A DNA stretch of 64,000 nt, from contig NZ_JBJDLK010000002.1 of NCBI RefSeq assembly GCF_045762675.1, positions 1 through 64,000 on the forward strand, read 5' to 3'. The notes under the pieces are model-generated. The model did no database searches. It saw nothing but the letters and a program-made list of their open reading frames with translations, and had not been told where the DNA came from. How positions within the stretch are numbered: the first letter of the stretch is position 1; each line of letters begins with the position of its first letter. Position numbers and translations under genes: made by a program. Of this stretch, positions 1 to 7,226 are shown piece after piece. The DNA comes from Elizabethkingia meningoseptica_A (GTDB lineage: Bacteria; Bacteroidota; Bacteroidia; Flavobacteriales; Weeksellaceae).

Positions 1-62
1 CAGCCATCTTAATCATCTCTTCTCCGCTCCTACAGTCGTTTTATTAACCATTTTCGCGGTTG

Positions 63-93
63 CAAAAGTATGAATTATTTTTAATATGACCAA
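63..93 (-). promoter_or_regulatory. Strong promoter P2 of a gene left of the window
   Basis: Read on the minus strand, a TTG (91-93) is followed by exactly 20 bases and then TACTTTTG (63-70), matching the Bacteroidota promoter consensus TTG-N20-TAnnTTTG. The transcript would leave the window to the left. A purine-rich leader (GGAGCGGAGAAGAG) follows. Together with the upstream copy this resembles the tandem promoters of a flavobacterial rRNA operon, but no rRNA sequence is inside the window, so the target is inference. Confidence 0.6.
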
Positions 94-176
94 GTCTTTT
101 TTCAAAAAAAATTTCCATCAAATCCCCCTCAATAAGCTCCTTCTCTTCCCGCAACAACTCTCATTGTTTCGGATGG

Positions 177-207
177 CAAAAGTAGAAACTTATACCTTAT
201 TCACCAA
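177..207 (-). promoter_or_regulatory. Strong promoter P1, tandem with the one at 63-93
   Basis: On the minus strand TTG (205-207), 20 bases, then TACTTTTG (177-184): the same -7 octamer and the same spacing as the promoter 114 bp downstream. The leader (GCGGGAAGAGAAGGAGC) resembles the leader of the second promoter. Between 208 and 429 I see only AT-rich sequence without a supported feature. Confidence 0.6.
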
Positions 208-429
208 ACTATTTACAACCTTTTTTAACATAATATACTTAACTCCCTGATTTAACGTTACAAAAATTTAACATACAGCCCTTTTTGTTTCAGCTAATAA
301 CCCCCAACTACTCCAAAATAACCGTTTTATTACCCGATCATACACTCATTCTGTTTTTTTCAAGATAGATTAAATAGTGGTTTAGGGTGGTTTTAAGCTT
401 TTCAGTATATATTATATATAGGATAGGTA

Positions 430-459
430 TAAAAAAAACTGATCCCGGAAGGATCAGTT
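430..459 (-). terminator. Terminator of the hexosaminidase gene
   Basis: A perfect 9-bp stem (AACTGATCC at 437-445 with GGATCAGTT at 451-459) and a 5-base loop, followed on the minus strand by a run of eight T. It lies about 50 bp past the stop codon of the hexosaminidase gene. Confidence 0.9.
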
Positions 460-508
460 CATACAATATTATAGTGTAGTGTATATTATATATAAGGTAT
501 AGTAATAA

Positions 509-2749
509 TTAATACACGATGATTTCATCAGTGAACAAATATCCTTTTTTAATATTAGGGGCTATAATTCTTAAGAAACGTATTTGCACCGGAGTTTTTA
601 ATTTAAGTTCAAATCGTTTGAATGTTAATTTAGATTCAGTATCCGGAATATCATTCTTTACAACACCCAGTTCTTTAAAGCTCACACCATCATCCGAAGA
701 AAAGATTTTCATCTCGCCCGGCATATAAACTCCCGGACCGGTTATCTGCATAAAACGCATCGCTATACTATTAATGATTTCTTTCTTTTCAAAATCAACC
801 ACAACATCCAGATCTCTGGTGAATCCCTGCCATTGTTTATCATGGTATGTTAATCCGCCAAAGATTCCGTTTGTTAATGTTTTTTCTTTCTGCGCTTCAT
901 AACCATCCCACTTATTATTATAGATAACCTTTTTCCCAATGGCTTTATGTTTATCGATATCCATTTCCAATACAGGGCCTATTTTTATACCATTCATAAA
1001 ATATGCAGCTTTAAGTTTTCCTGATGTAGAAAAAATCAAAGGTTCTTTATAATTAAGAGAATTCCCTGTTGGTTCGGTACCGTCCGTTGTATACTTTATG
1101 TTACTGGCATCAAACTGCTCTGTTTTTAAAGTTACAGTATTAATACCTGAGTTTTCATCATAAGCAACTATACCATTAATATTATAGGAGGGTCTATAAT
1201 AATTAACCTGTAATTTCTGCAAGATCCTGTAATGGGATTGTAACCTCTTTTTAAAATCGTCAACATTCTTATTCTCTTTAGGAGTCCAGTTAACTTCTGA
1301 TAGGGCTAAAGCTCTGGGAAAAACCATATATTCAACATGATTGGTTGTGGGAATATATTCTGCCCACAAATTCGCCTGTGCCCCTAAAACATGTTTTTCA
1401 TTTTCTTTATTTAATTCTGAAGGAACAGGATTATAAGAATATACCTTTTCTAATGGCAGGAAACCGCCGATAGCTTCAGGCTGTGTCCTCGGGTCGGTTT
1501 GATAGCCATCAAAATAAAGAAACTCTCCCGGTGTCATAATCACATCATGGCCTGCATTTGCGGCCTTGATTCCACCTGATTCACCACGCCAGCTCATTAC
1601 AACAGCTCCCGGCGTTAAGCCTCCATCTAAAATTTCATCCCATCCGATAAGTATTCTCCCTTTGGACTGTAAATATTTATCCATTTTCCGAATGGCATAG
1701 CTTTGCAGTTCATCAACCGACTTTAATCCTTCTTTTTTCATTAAAGCCTGATCTTTCGGGCAGTTTTTCCAATGGTTTTTATCCGCTTCATCCCCTCCTA
1801 TATGTATATATTTGGAAGGAAAGATTTCCAGTACTTCATCAATGACGCCCTGTAAAAATTCAAAAGTTTTTGGATTCCCTATACAAAACTCACTCTGAGT
1901 ATAAGGTTTTCCGGAACATGACAGTTCGGGATATACAGCAAGTACTTCTTCGCTATGCCCCGGCATTTCAATTTCAGGAATTACATTTATACCACGATCT
2001 GCAGCATATTTTACCAACTCTTTAGCTTCTTCCTGAGTATAATATCCTCCGCTTGCATTAGGTTTTCCTTCTTCTATGTATTGTCTCCCGTTTTGCCACC
2101 AGTCTTTCCATACTGTATGGGTACGCCAGGCTGCTTTATTGGTAAGCTCAGGATATTTCTTTATTTGAAGTCTCCATCCAGCTCCGTCCGTAAGATGCCA
2201 GTGAAAATTATTAAACTTATATAGAGCCATCAAATCTATATATTTTTTCACAAAGGAAAGCGGAAAGAAGTGTCTTGATACATCCAGGTGCAATCCCCTG
2301 TATGAAAAGCGGGGTTTATCTTCAATAACTGAATAAGTAAGTCTAGAAGAATCTTCCTGAAGAAGTCCAAACTGAATAAGTGTATGAATCCCATTTATAG
2401 CTCCTGAAACATCCGATGTCTGTATGAGTATTCCGTTTTTATCTATTTTCAGTTTATAAGCCCCCTGATTTAATTGCGGGTCTTTAACTTTTACAATATT
2501 AAGATCGCCTTGTCCGGATTTTACAGGAATTATTGCAGATCTGTTTTTAAAAGCCGGATACTCGGATATAAGAGCTAAAGTTTTATCAAATTCCGGAGAC
2601 ACATTTACTTTCACCTTTGCAGGCAAAACATATTCTCCTCTTCCAATTTCAACAGATGAGGGTTTGGGGATAATATCAAAATTACGCTGAGCGGAAACTA
2701 AAAAAGAAGCCGGCAGCAGTGCTGATATTAGCACATTTTTATAATTCAT
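509..2749 (-). CDS. Exported beta-N-acetylhexosaminidase (GH20)
   Basis: Hydrolyses terminal N-acetylhexosamine from chitin-type oligosaccharides or glycoprotein glycans, probably in the periplasm or at the cell surface. The 746-residue protein starts with a signal peptide ending at SAQ (about residue 21). A GH20b-like domain follows, then the GH20 barrel (about 150-500) with FHWHLTDGAGWR and the catalytic pair in HIGGDEAD (Asp320-Glu321). The segment at about 530-605 looks like the chitobiase C-terminal (Fn3-associated) domain, and the last 130 residues like an F5/8-type carbohydrate-binding domain. It is transcribed alone, with its own terminator. Family assignment is firm. The natural substrate (host glycan, chitin or peptidoglycan fragment) cannot be read from the sequence. 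Confidence 0.93.
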   Translation of the reverse strand: MNYKNVLISALLPASFLVSAQRNFDIIPKPSSVEIGRGEYVLPAKVKVNVSPEFDKTLALISEYPAFKNRSAIIPVKSGQGDLNIVKVKDPQLNQGAYKLKIDKNGILIQTSDVSGAINGIHTLIQFGLLQEDSSRLTYSVIEDKPRFSYRGLHLDVSRHFFPLSFVKKYIDLMALYKFNNFHWHLTDGAGWRLQIKKYPELTNKAAWRTHTVWKDWWQNGRQYIEEGKPNASGGYYTQEEAKELVKYAADRGINVIPEIEMPGHSEEVLAVYPELSCSGKPYTQSEFCIGNPKTFEFLQGVIDEVLEIFPSKYIHIGGDEADKNHWKNCPKDQALMKKEGLKSVDELQSYAIRKMDKYLQSKGRILIGWDEILDGGLTPGAVVMSWRGESGGIKAANAGHDVIMTPGEFLYFDGYQTDPRTQPEAIGGFLPLEKVYSYNPVPSELNKENEKHVLGAQANLWAEYIPTTNHVEYMVFPRALALSEVNWTPKENKNVDDFKKRLQSHYRILQKLQVNYYRPSYNINGIVAYDENSGINTVTLKTEQFDASNIKYTTDGTEPTGNSLNYKEPLIFSTSGKLKAAYFMNGIKIGPVLEMDIDKHKAIGKKVIYNNKWDGYEAQKEKTLTNGIFGGLTYHDKQWQGFTRDLDVVVDFEKKEIINSIAMRFMQITGPGVYMPGEMKIFSSDDGVSFKELGVVKNDIPDTESKLTFKRFELKLKTPVQIRFLRIIAPNIKKGYLFTDEIIVY

Positions 2750-2860
2750 TTAATCGGGTTATTAGATTTATGTTCACAAATATCATAATTAATATTTAAT
2801 CAGTTTTTTTTAATACAACAAACAGCTTTTAAAAATTTTAGCTATATTCTTGTTATCCCA

Positions 2861-2891
2861 TTGATATTCATCACTACATTTTATAAATTTG
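2861..2891 (+). promoter_or_regulatory. Promoter of the GNAT-ClC gene pair
   Basis: TTG at 2861-2863, 20 bases, TAAATTTG at 2884-2891: a full match to the Bacteroidota consensus. The TTG could be mistaken for the start codon of an 18-residue extension of the downstream gene, but it fits better as the -33 element, with the ATG at 2915 as start. Confidence 0.75.
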
Positions 2892-2914
2892 AGAGATTAA
2901 TTTTAATATATAAT

Positions 2915-3397
2915 ATGTCAAATCATTTTTCCATCCGTAAAGCAACAGAAGAAGACACACCGATTATTTTCTCTTTAATAAAGCAGTTAGCAGAATATGA
3001 GAAATTATCTGATGCTGTTATTACCAGTGAAGAGGAGTTAAAAGAAAATATTTTTTATAAAGGGCATGCAGAAGTGCTTATTGCGGAAGAAAACAGCAAA
3101 CCGGTGGGCTTTGCTATATATTTTTATAATTTTTCTACTTTCGTTGGCCGTGCCGGGTTATATCTGGAGGATCTTTTTGTAGAACCTGTACACAGAGGTA
3201 AAGGCTATGGTAAAAAATTACTGATCGCCTTGGCAAAAATTGCACAAGAAAAAAAATGTGGAAGAATGGAATGGTCTGTATTGAACTGGAATCAACCGTC
3301 TATTGATTTTTATGAATCTCTTGACGCTATTCCTATGGATGAGTGGACGGTATACAGATTAACTCAGGATAAAATAGAGGTTCTGGCAAACTCATAA
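2915..3397 (+). CDS. GNAT N-acetyltransferase, SSAT/thialysine-acetyltransferase type
   Basis: A 160-residue acetyl-CoA-dependent N-acetyltransferase. The fold is visible from IRKATEEDTPIIFSLIKQLA at the N-terminus, through YLEDLFVEPVHRGKGYGKKL (the V-x-x-x-x-R-G-x-G-x-G/K acetyl-CoA loop), to WNQPSIDFYESLDA near the C-terminus. The spacing and the final EWTVYRL are typical of the diamine/thialysine acetyltransferase branch, so a polyamine or lysine-analogue substrate is likely but unproven. I chose the ATG after the promoter; a longer reading from TTG 2861 would place the promoter inside the gene. It lies 12 bp upstream of the ClC gene and is probably co-transcribed with it. Confidence 0.85.
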   Translation: MSNHFSIRKATEEDTPIIFSLIKQLAEYEKLSDAVITSEEELKENIFYKGHAEVLIAEENSKPVGFAIYFYNFSTFVGRAGLYLEDLFVEPVHRGKGYGKKLLIALAKIAQEKKCGRMEWSVLNWNQPSIDFYESLDAIPMDEWTVYRLTQDKIEVLANS

Positions 3398-3409
3398 ACA
3401 GAATAACTG

Positions 3410-4807
3410 GTGCAAAAGGTACTTACATATATTTTTAAGCGAATAAAAAAAGGGCTTGATAATATCCGGAATGAAAAACTGAAGGATAATCTGCTTCAGG
3501 CAATTCCGTTTTGGGTAGCTTCTATTATCACGGGGCTTATTGCAGTATTATATGCTAAAATATTCGGACTTGGAGAACTCCTCCTTTTTAAAATCTTTCA
3601 CTGGAAATCCTGGCTTATTTTTATCCTCACTCCTACTGGCTTTATATTGTCCTGGTGGCTTGTAGAAAGGTTTGCACCTTATGCAAAAGGAAGCGGAATT
3701 CCTCAGGTAATGGCATCTGTGGATCTGGCAAATCCCAGAGATCGTTATATGATCAAGTATCTGCTTAGTTTCAAAATTATTATCATAAAGATTATATCGA
3801 GCTTTGTTCTGATTACAGGTGGTGGTATTATAGGCCGGGAAGGACCTACAATCCAAATTGCAGGATCGGTATTTCGTAAGGTCAATGAGCTGTTACCCAG
3901 CTGGTGGCCTAAGATATCACAAAAGAATATGATCCTTACGGGTGCTGCCGCGGGACTTTCGGCTGCCTTCAACACTCCTTTAGGCGGTGTTGTTTTTGCC
4001 ATTGAAGAATTGGCGAAAACCCATATCAGTTACTTTAAGACAGCACTTTTCACCGCAGTAATTATTGCAGGGCTTACTGCCGAAACATTAGCGGGTCCTT
4101 ATCTTTATCTTGGCTATCCTAAAACGTCAGGCACTACCCTTTGGCTGATGTTTCCTGTTATACTTATTGCTGCCATATCTGGTATTCTAAGCAGTTATAT
4201 TTCTTTACTGATGTTAAAAATCAATAGATTCAGAGCTGGTTTCCGCAATAGAAAACAACATATATTATTTTTAACATGTACTGCACTTATTATCGCTTCT
4301 CTGGCGTTTTTTATAGATAAAAATATACTGGGATCGGGGAAGGAATTAATGGAGCACTCACTCTTCACAAGTGATAAGCATCAGAAATGGTATATGCCTT
4401 TATTAAAAATGATGGGCTCTACCCTTTCCTTTACCAGCGGTGGCTCAGGTGGTATTTTTGCTCCTGCATTGAGCATCGGCGCGGGCATTGGCTCTGTATT
4501 TTCCGGTTTTGCAAATTTCACCCCGGAAGAAACCAATGTTATTATACTTGCCGGAATGGTTGCATTTCTTACAGGAATCACCCGGGCACCGTTTACTTCT
4601 GCCATTCTTGTTTTGGAAATGACGGACCGTCATAGTCTTATTTTCCATCTGATGCTTGCCGGTATGGCTTCTTCTATTGCATCTATGCTCATCAGCAGAC
4701 ATTCTTTATATGATCTTTTGAAAATGGGATTTATGGATAAACTCAATAAAGAAGTCCGCTCCAAGAAAGACAAACTCTATCTGAAAGATTTGGTTAAAAA
4801 GAAGTAA
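3410..4807 (+). CDS. ClC-family chloride channel or Cl-/H+ antiporter
   Basis: An inner-membrane anion transporter of 465 residues with about ten or more hydrophobic helices and no C-terminal CBS domains. The three selectivity-filter signatures are present: GSGIP (residues 94-98), GREGP (142-146) and GGSGGIFAPALS near residue 340. Glu144 in GREGP matches the gating glutamate conserved in ClC antiporters and channels. Translation starts at GTG, 12 bp after the acetyltransferase stop. Transporter family is firm; channel versus antiporter mode is not decided by what I can read. Confidence 0.92.
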   Translation: MQKVLTYIFKRIKKGLDNIRNEKLKDNLLQAIPFWVASIITGLIAVLYAKIFGLGELLLFKIFHWKSWLIFILTPTGFILSWWLVERFAPYAKGSGIPQVMASVDLANPRDRYMIKYLLSFKIIIIKIISSFVLITGGGIIGREGPTIQIAGSVFRKVNELLPSWWPKISQKNMILTGAAAGLSAAFNTPLGGVVFAIEELAKTHISYFKTALFTAVIIAGLTAETLAGPYLYLGYPKTSGTTLWLMFPVILIAAISGILSSYISLLMLKINRFRAGFRNRKQHILFLTCTALIIASLAFFIDKNILGSGKELMEHSLFTSDKHQKWYMPLLKMMGSTLSFTSGGSGGIFAPALSIGAGIGSVFSGFANFTPEETNVIILAGMVAFLTGITRAPFTSAILVLEMTDRHSLIFHLMLAGMASSIASMLISRHSLYDLLKMGFMDKLNKEVRSKKDKLYLKDLVKKK

Positions 4808-4915
4808 ATTTTAAACTTTTAACATTTTATTTTATATATCATTTGAAAAATATCATATATTTATGGTTATTAATAAACTAAATTTAATATTCACCAAATT
4901 TTAAAATAAAAAGTT

Positions 4916-5137
4916 ATGAGAAAAACTTACTTAATGCTGAACAGCGCAAAAAAACTGAGCAGAGAAAATCAAAAGAATATTCTTGGCGGAGAAGATTTTA
5001 CATGTCCTCCTAATCATTATACCGTAAATCATAATGGTTATACAGCATGTTGTCTGAAACCTGTAAGCAACCCTTGCGAATTAACTGTTAACTTCTGCCT
5101 GATGCCAATGGGTATGTGCAATGACGGACAATACTAA
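4916..5137 (+). CDS. Six-cysteine bacteriocin-like leader peptide 1
   Basis: A 73-residue precursor. The N-terminal part contains KKLSRENQKNILGG, a double-glycine leader of the kind called bacteriocin-like or natural-product precursor in Bacteroidota, normally cut by a C39-peptidase ABC exporter. The predicted mature part has six cysteines spaced C-x14-CC-x7-C-x6-C-x6-C. It is followed after 29 bp by a second peptide with the same cysteine plan. No exporter, maturation enzyme or immunity gene is visible nearby, so processing would depend on genes elsewhere. Function (toxin, signal or other) is unknown; the leader and the cysteine pattern are what is seen. Confidence 0.8.
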   Translation: MRKTYLMLNSAKKLSRENQKNILGGEDFTCPPNHYTVNHNGYTACCLKPVSNPCELTVNFCLMPMGMCNDGQY

Positions 5138-5166
5138 ATAATTATAAAATATTAACACCATTCATT

Positions 5167-5361
5167 ATGAAAAAACTAAGCAGAAAAAATCAGAAGAACA
5201 TTTTAGGACAAGGAAATAATTGCCCGGACGGGCTTTATGAAGCTCCGTTTAAAGGACAGATTATATGCTGCGTTCAGGTTCCTTTTACGACAGACTTATG
5301 TGATCCCAGAATGAGCATTTACTGCGATATGCCTTATGACATATGTGGTGAGATTCAATAA
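5167..5361 (+). CDS. Six-cysteine bacteriocin-like leader peptide 2
   Basis: A 64-residue paralogue of the preceding peptide. It begins directly with MKKLSRKNQKNILGQ, where the second glycine of the usual GG pair is Gln. The core has six cysteines spaced C-x14-CC-x9-C-x7-C-x6-C, sharing CP at the start, CC in the middle and a C-x-MP motif near the end with its neighbour, while the other residues have diverged strongly. Leader conservation with core divergence is what one expects of a secreted peptide family. A strong terminator follows, so the two peptides probably form one transcript. The GQ at the cleavage site may change processing. Confidence 0.78.
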   Translation: MKKLSRKNQKNILGQGNNCPDGLYEAPFKGQIICCVQVPFTTDLCDPRMSIYCDMPYDICGEIQ

Positions 5362-5370
5362 GAAAATTAA

Positions 5371-5408
5371 AGAAAAAGGTTTCCTCAGCGCTGAAGAAAC
5401 CTTTTTCT
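5371..5408 (+). terminator. Terminator after the two leader peptides
   Basis: Outer stem AGAAAAAGGTTTC (5371-5383) pairs with GAAACCTTTTTCT (5396-5408). The interior TCAGCGCTGA can pair with itself. A T-rich tract follows on the plus strand. Confidence 0.88.
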
Positions 5409-5418
5409 TTGCTTTTGC

Positions 5419-5448
5419 TTGTAAATCCGAAAAATATCAATATCTTTG
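5419..5448 (+). promoter_or_regulatory. Promoter of the rpsF-rpsR-rplI operon
   Basis: TTG (5419-5421), 19 bases, TATCTTTG (5441-5448), then CACC, the usual start-site context in this phylum. It lies just after the peptide terminator and 33 bp before the S6 start codon. Confidence 0.75.
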
Positions 5449-5481
5449 CACCTCGAAATAAATAATAAATATTTTATCATT

Positions 5482-5823
5482 ATGAACAATTACGAAACTG
5501 TTTTCATTTTGACTCCCGTTCTATCTGACGCACAGGTGGAGGAAGCAGTTAAAAAATTCGAAGACCTTCTTAAAGACAATGGTTGCGAAATCGTTGCTAA
5601 AGAAAACTGGGGACTTAAGAAATTAGCTTACCCTATTCAGTTAAAGAAAAACGGATTCTACACTTTGATCGAATTCAAAGGTGAAGGTGATGTTGTAGCT
5701 AACCTAGAATTAGCTTACAAACGTGACGAAAGAGTTATCCGTTACTTAACAACTAAAATGGATAAGCACGCTGTAGATTACGCTGTAACTAGAAGAGCTA
5801 AAGTAAAATCTCAAAAAGCTTAA
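5482..5823 (+). CDS. rpsF: 30S ribosomal protein S6
   Basis: 113-residue S6, which binds S18 on the platform of the small subunit. Recognised from NNYETVFILTPVLSD at the start and LAYPIQLKKNGFYTLIEF in the middle. The start is the ATG at 5482; an upstream in-frame reading would run through the promoter and is not used. First gene of the conserved S6-S18-L9 operon. Confidence 0.97.
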   Translation: MNNYETVFILTPVLSDAQVEEAVKKFEDLLKDNGCEIVAKENWGLKKLAYPIQLKKNGFYTLIEFKGEGDVVANLELAYKRDERVIRYLTTKMDKHAVDYAVTRRAKVKSQKA

Positions 5824-5850
5824 TTAATTAACCCCTAAAATCTTAAGACA

Positions 5851-6153
5851 ATGGCAATAGATGAAATGGCAAAACAAGCCTCAGCTGGTGGTGAATCTGA
5901 AGTAAAATTCCTTACTCCATTAGATATCAACACAAAAACACAGAAGAAATTCTGTCGTTTCAAAAAATACGGAATTAAGCATGTAGATTATAAAGATGCT
6001 GATTTCTTATTACAATTCGTAAACGAGCAAGGAAAAATCCTTCCAAGAAGATACACTGGTACATCTCTAAAATACCAGAGAAAAGTTTCTGCAGCTATCA
6101 AAAGAGCTAGACACTTAGCTTTAATGCCATACGTAGCAGACCTTTTAAAATAA
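5851..6153 (+). CDS. rpsR: 30S ribosomal protein S18
   Basis: 100-residue S18, partner of S6. The core FKKYGIKHVDYKDADFLLQF and the basic GTSLKYQRKVSAAIKRARHL are diagnostic. The N-terminus carries an acidic, alanine-rich extension of about 15 residues common in this phylum. It follows rpsF by 27 bp. The gap to rplI is longer (149 bp) and contains the short stem AGAAGCAGGCCCGTCTTGCTTCT near 6168-6190, possibly an attenuator or RNA-processing site. Confidence 0.97.
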   Translation: MAIDEMAKQASAGGESEVKFLTPLDINTKTQKKFCRFKKYGIKHVDYKDADFLLQFVNEQGKILPRRYTGTSLKYQRKVSAAIKRARHLALMPYVADLLK

Positions 6154-6302
6154 GACAAAATTAATAAAAGAAGCAGGCCCGTCTTGCTTCTTTTGTTGCT
6201 GAATCAATAATTTTAATTCTAACGATTTTAGATACAAGACATAAGATTCAATTTTTAATTAATCTTTAGGCTTTGCTCTAAAACTAAAAACGGACAACAA
6301 CA

Positions 6303-6803
6303 ATGCAAATTATTCTAAAAAAAGACGTTGAGAATTTAGGACTTGAATTCGATACAATCGACGTAAAACCAGGTTATGCTCGTAACTTCCTTATTCCTCA
6401 GGGATACGCTGTGTTAGCAACACCTAAAAACAAAGTTGCTTTGGAAGCTACTCTAGAAGCTAGAAAAGAAGAAGAAGCTAAATTAGTTGCTGCTGCAACA
6501 GCTAAGATCGATCAGTTGAAAAAAGTAGCATTAAGCATCCCTGCAAAAGTTGGTGCTGGTGATAAACTTTTCGGATCTATCAACAACGGTGACCTTGCTG
6601 AAGCTTTAGCTAAAGCTGGTGTGGAAATTGAGAAGAAATTCATCAAAATTCCAGGTAACACTATTAAGAGAACTGGTAAGTTTACAGCTAAAGTAAGACT
6701 TCACAGAAATGTAGAGCACGATTATGAATTTGACGTAGTTTCTGATGCTCCTGTAGAAGCTCCTAAAGCTGCTGAGAAAGCTGAAACTAAAGAAGAGGCT
6801 TAA
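6303..6803 (+). CDS. rplI: 50S ribosomal protein L9
   Basis: 166-residue L9. The N-terminal 23S-binding domain has MQIILKKDVENLG and KPGYARNFLIPQGYA; a connecting helix and a C-terminal domain (GDKLFGSINNGDLAEAL) follow. It ends in a low-complexity Ala/Glu/Lys tail of about 20 residues. Last gene of the operon, closed by a terminator. Confidence 0.97.
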   Translation: MQIILKKDVENLGLEFDTIDVKPGYARNFLIPQGYAVLATPKNKVALEATLEARKEEEAKLVAAATAKIDQLKKVALSIPAKVGAGDKLFGSINNGDLAEALAKAGVEIEKKFIKIPGNTIKRTGKFTAKVRLHRNVEHDYEFDVVSDAPVEAPKAAEKAETKEEA

Positions 6804-6828
6804 TTAAAAACTCGTCTTTAATCGATAT

Positions 6829-6857
6829 AAATCCTTCCTTCGGGGAGGATTTTTTTG
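6829..6857 (+). terminator. Terminator of the rpsF-rpsR-rplI operon
   Basis: AAATCCTTCC pairs with GGGGAGGATTT around a TTC loop, followed by a run of T. Confidence 0.88.
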
Positions 6858-6949
6858 TTTAGGGTGAACCAGGGTTAAAAAAGTGAGCAAAAATGTAGAT
6901 TTTATCGATATTTCCGGCGATAAAATTCTTTATAAATAAAGTATTATTA

Positions 6950-6957
6950 TATATTTG
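6950..6957 (+). promoter_or_regulatory. -7 element of the histone-like gene
   Basis: TATATTTG followed by CAG, 23 bp before the start codon. No clear TTG -33 element is seen at the usual distance. Confidence 0.5.
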
Positions 6958-6980
6958 CAGACCTAAAAAAAACAATTTTT

Positions 6981-7157
6981 ATGCAAGAATTATTAGAAAA
7001 AATCGGACAGGAATTTGACACTTTCAAAACAGACTCTAACCTTCAACTTGAGAAGGGAAATAAGGCTGCTGGAACTAGAGCTCGTAAAGCTGCTTTAGAA
7101 TTAAGCAAATTATTGAAAGATTTCAGAAAAGTTTCTGTTGAAGAATCTAAGAAATAA
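6981..7157 (+). CDS. Short histone H1-like DNA-binding protein (Hc1-like)
   Basis: A 58-residue protein beginning MQELLEKIGQEFDTFKTD, with the lysine/alanine-rich AAGTRARKAALELSKLLKDF and ending VEESKK. It matches the short Bacteroidota histone-H1-like proteins (Hc1 family), which are thought to bind DNA and affect chromosome packing. It has its own promoter and a terminator shared with the convergent gene. The name rests on memory of the family; the composition (about one fifth Lys/Arg, helical) fits. Confidence 0.82.
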   Translation: MQELLEKIGQEFDTFKTDSNLQLEKGNKAAGTRARKAALELSKLLKDFRKVSVEESKK

Positions 7158-7177
7158 GAAACAGTTCTTTTAAACAA

Positions 7178-7207
7178 AAAATCCGGTGAAGTATTTCACC
7201 GGATTTT
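7178..7207. terminator. Bidirectional terminator between histone-like and glutamate-synthase-like genes
   Basis: A 13-bp stem, AAAATCCGGTGAA (7178-7190) with TTCACCGGATTTT (7195-7207), with A and T runs on the two sides. It lies between convergent genes and can serve both. Confidence 0.88.
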
Positions 7208-7226
7208 ATTTTATAGATCGTACGCT

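Noticed and set aside
2861..2914. TTG-initiated 18-residue extension of the GNAT protein
   Set aside because: The TTG fits the -33 promoter element at perfect spacing, and family alignment begins at the ATG at 2915.
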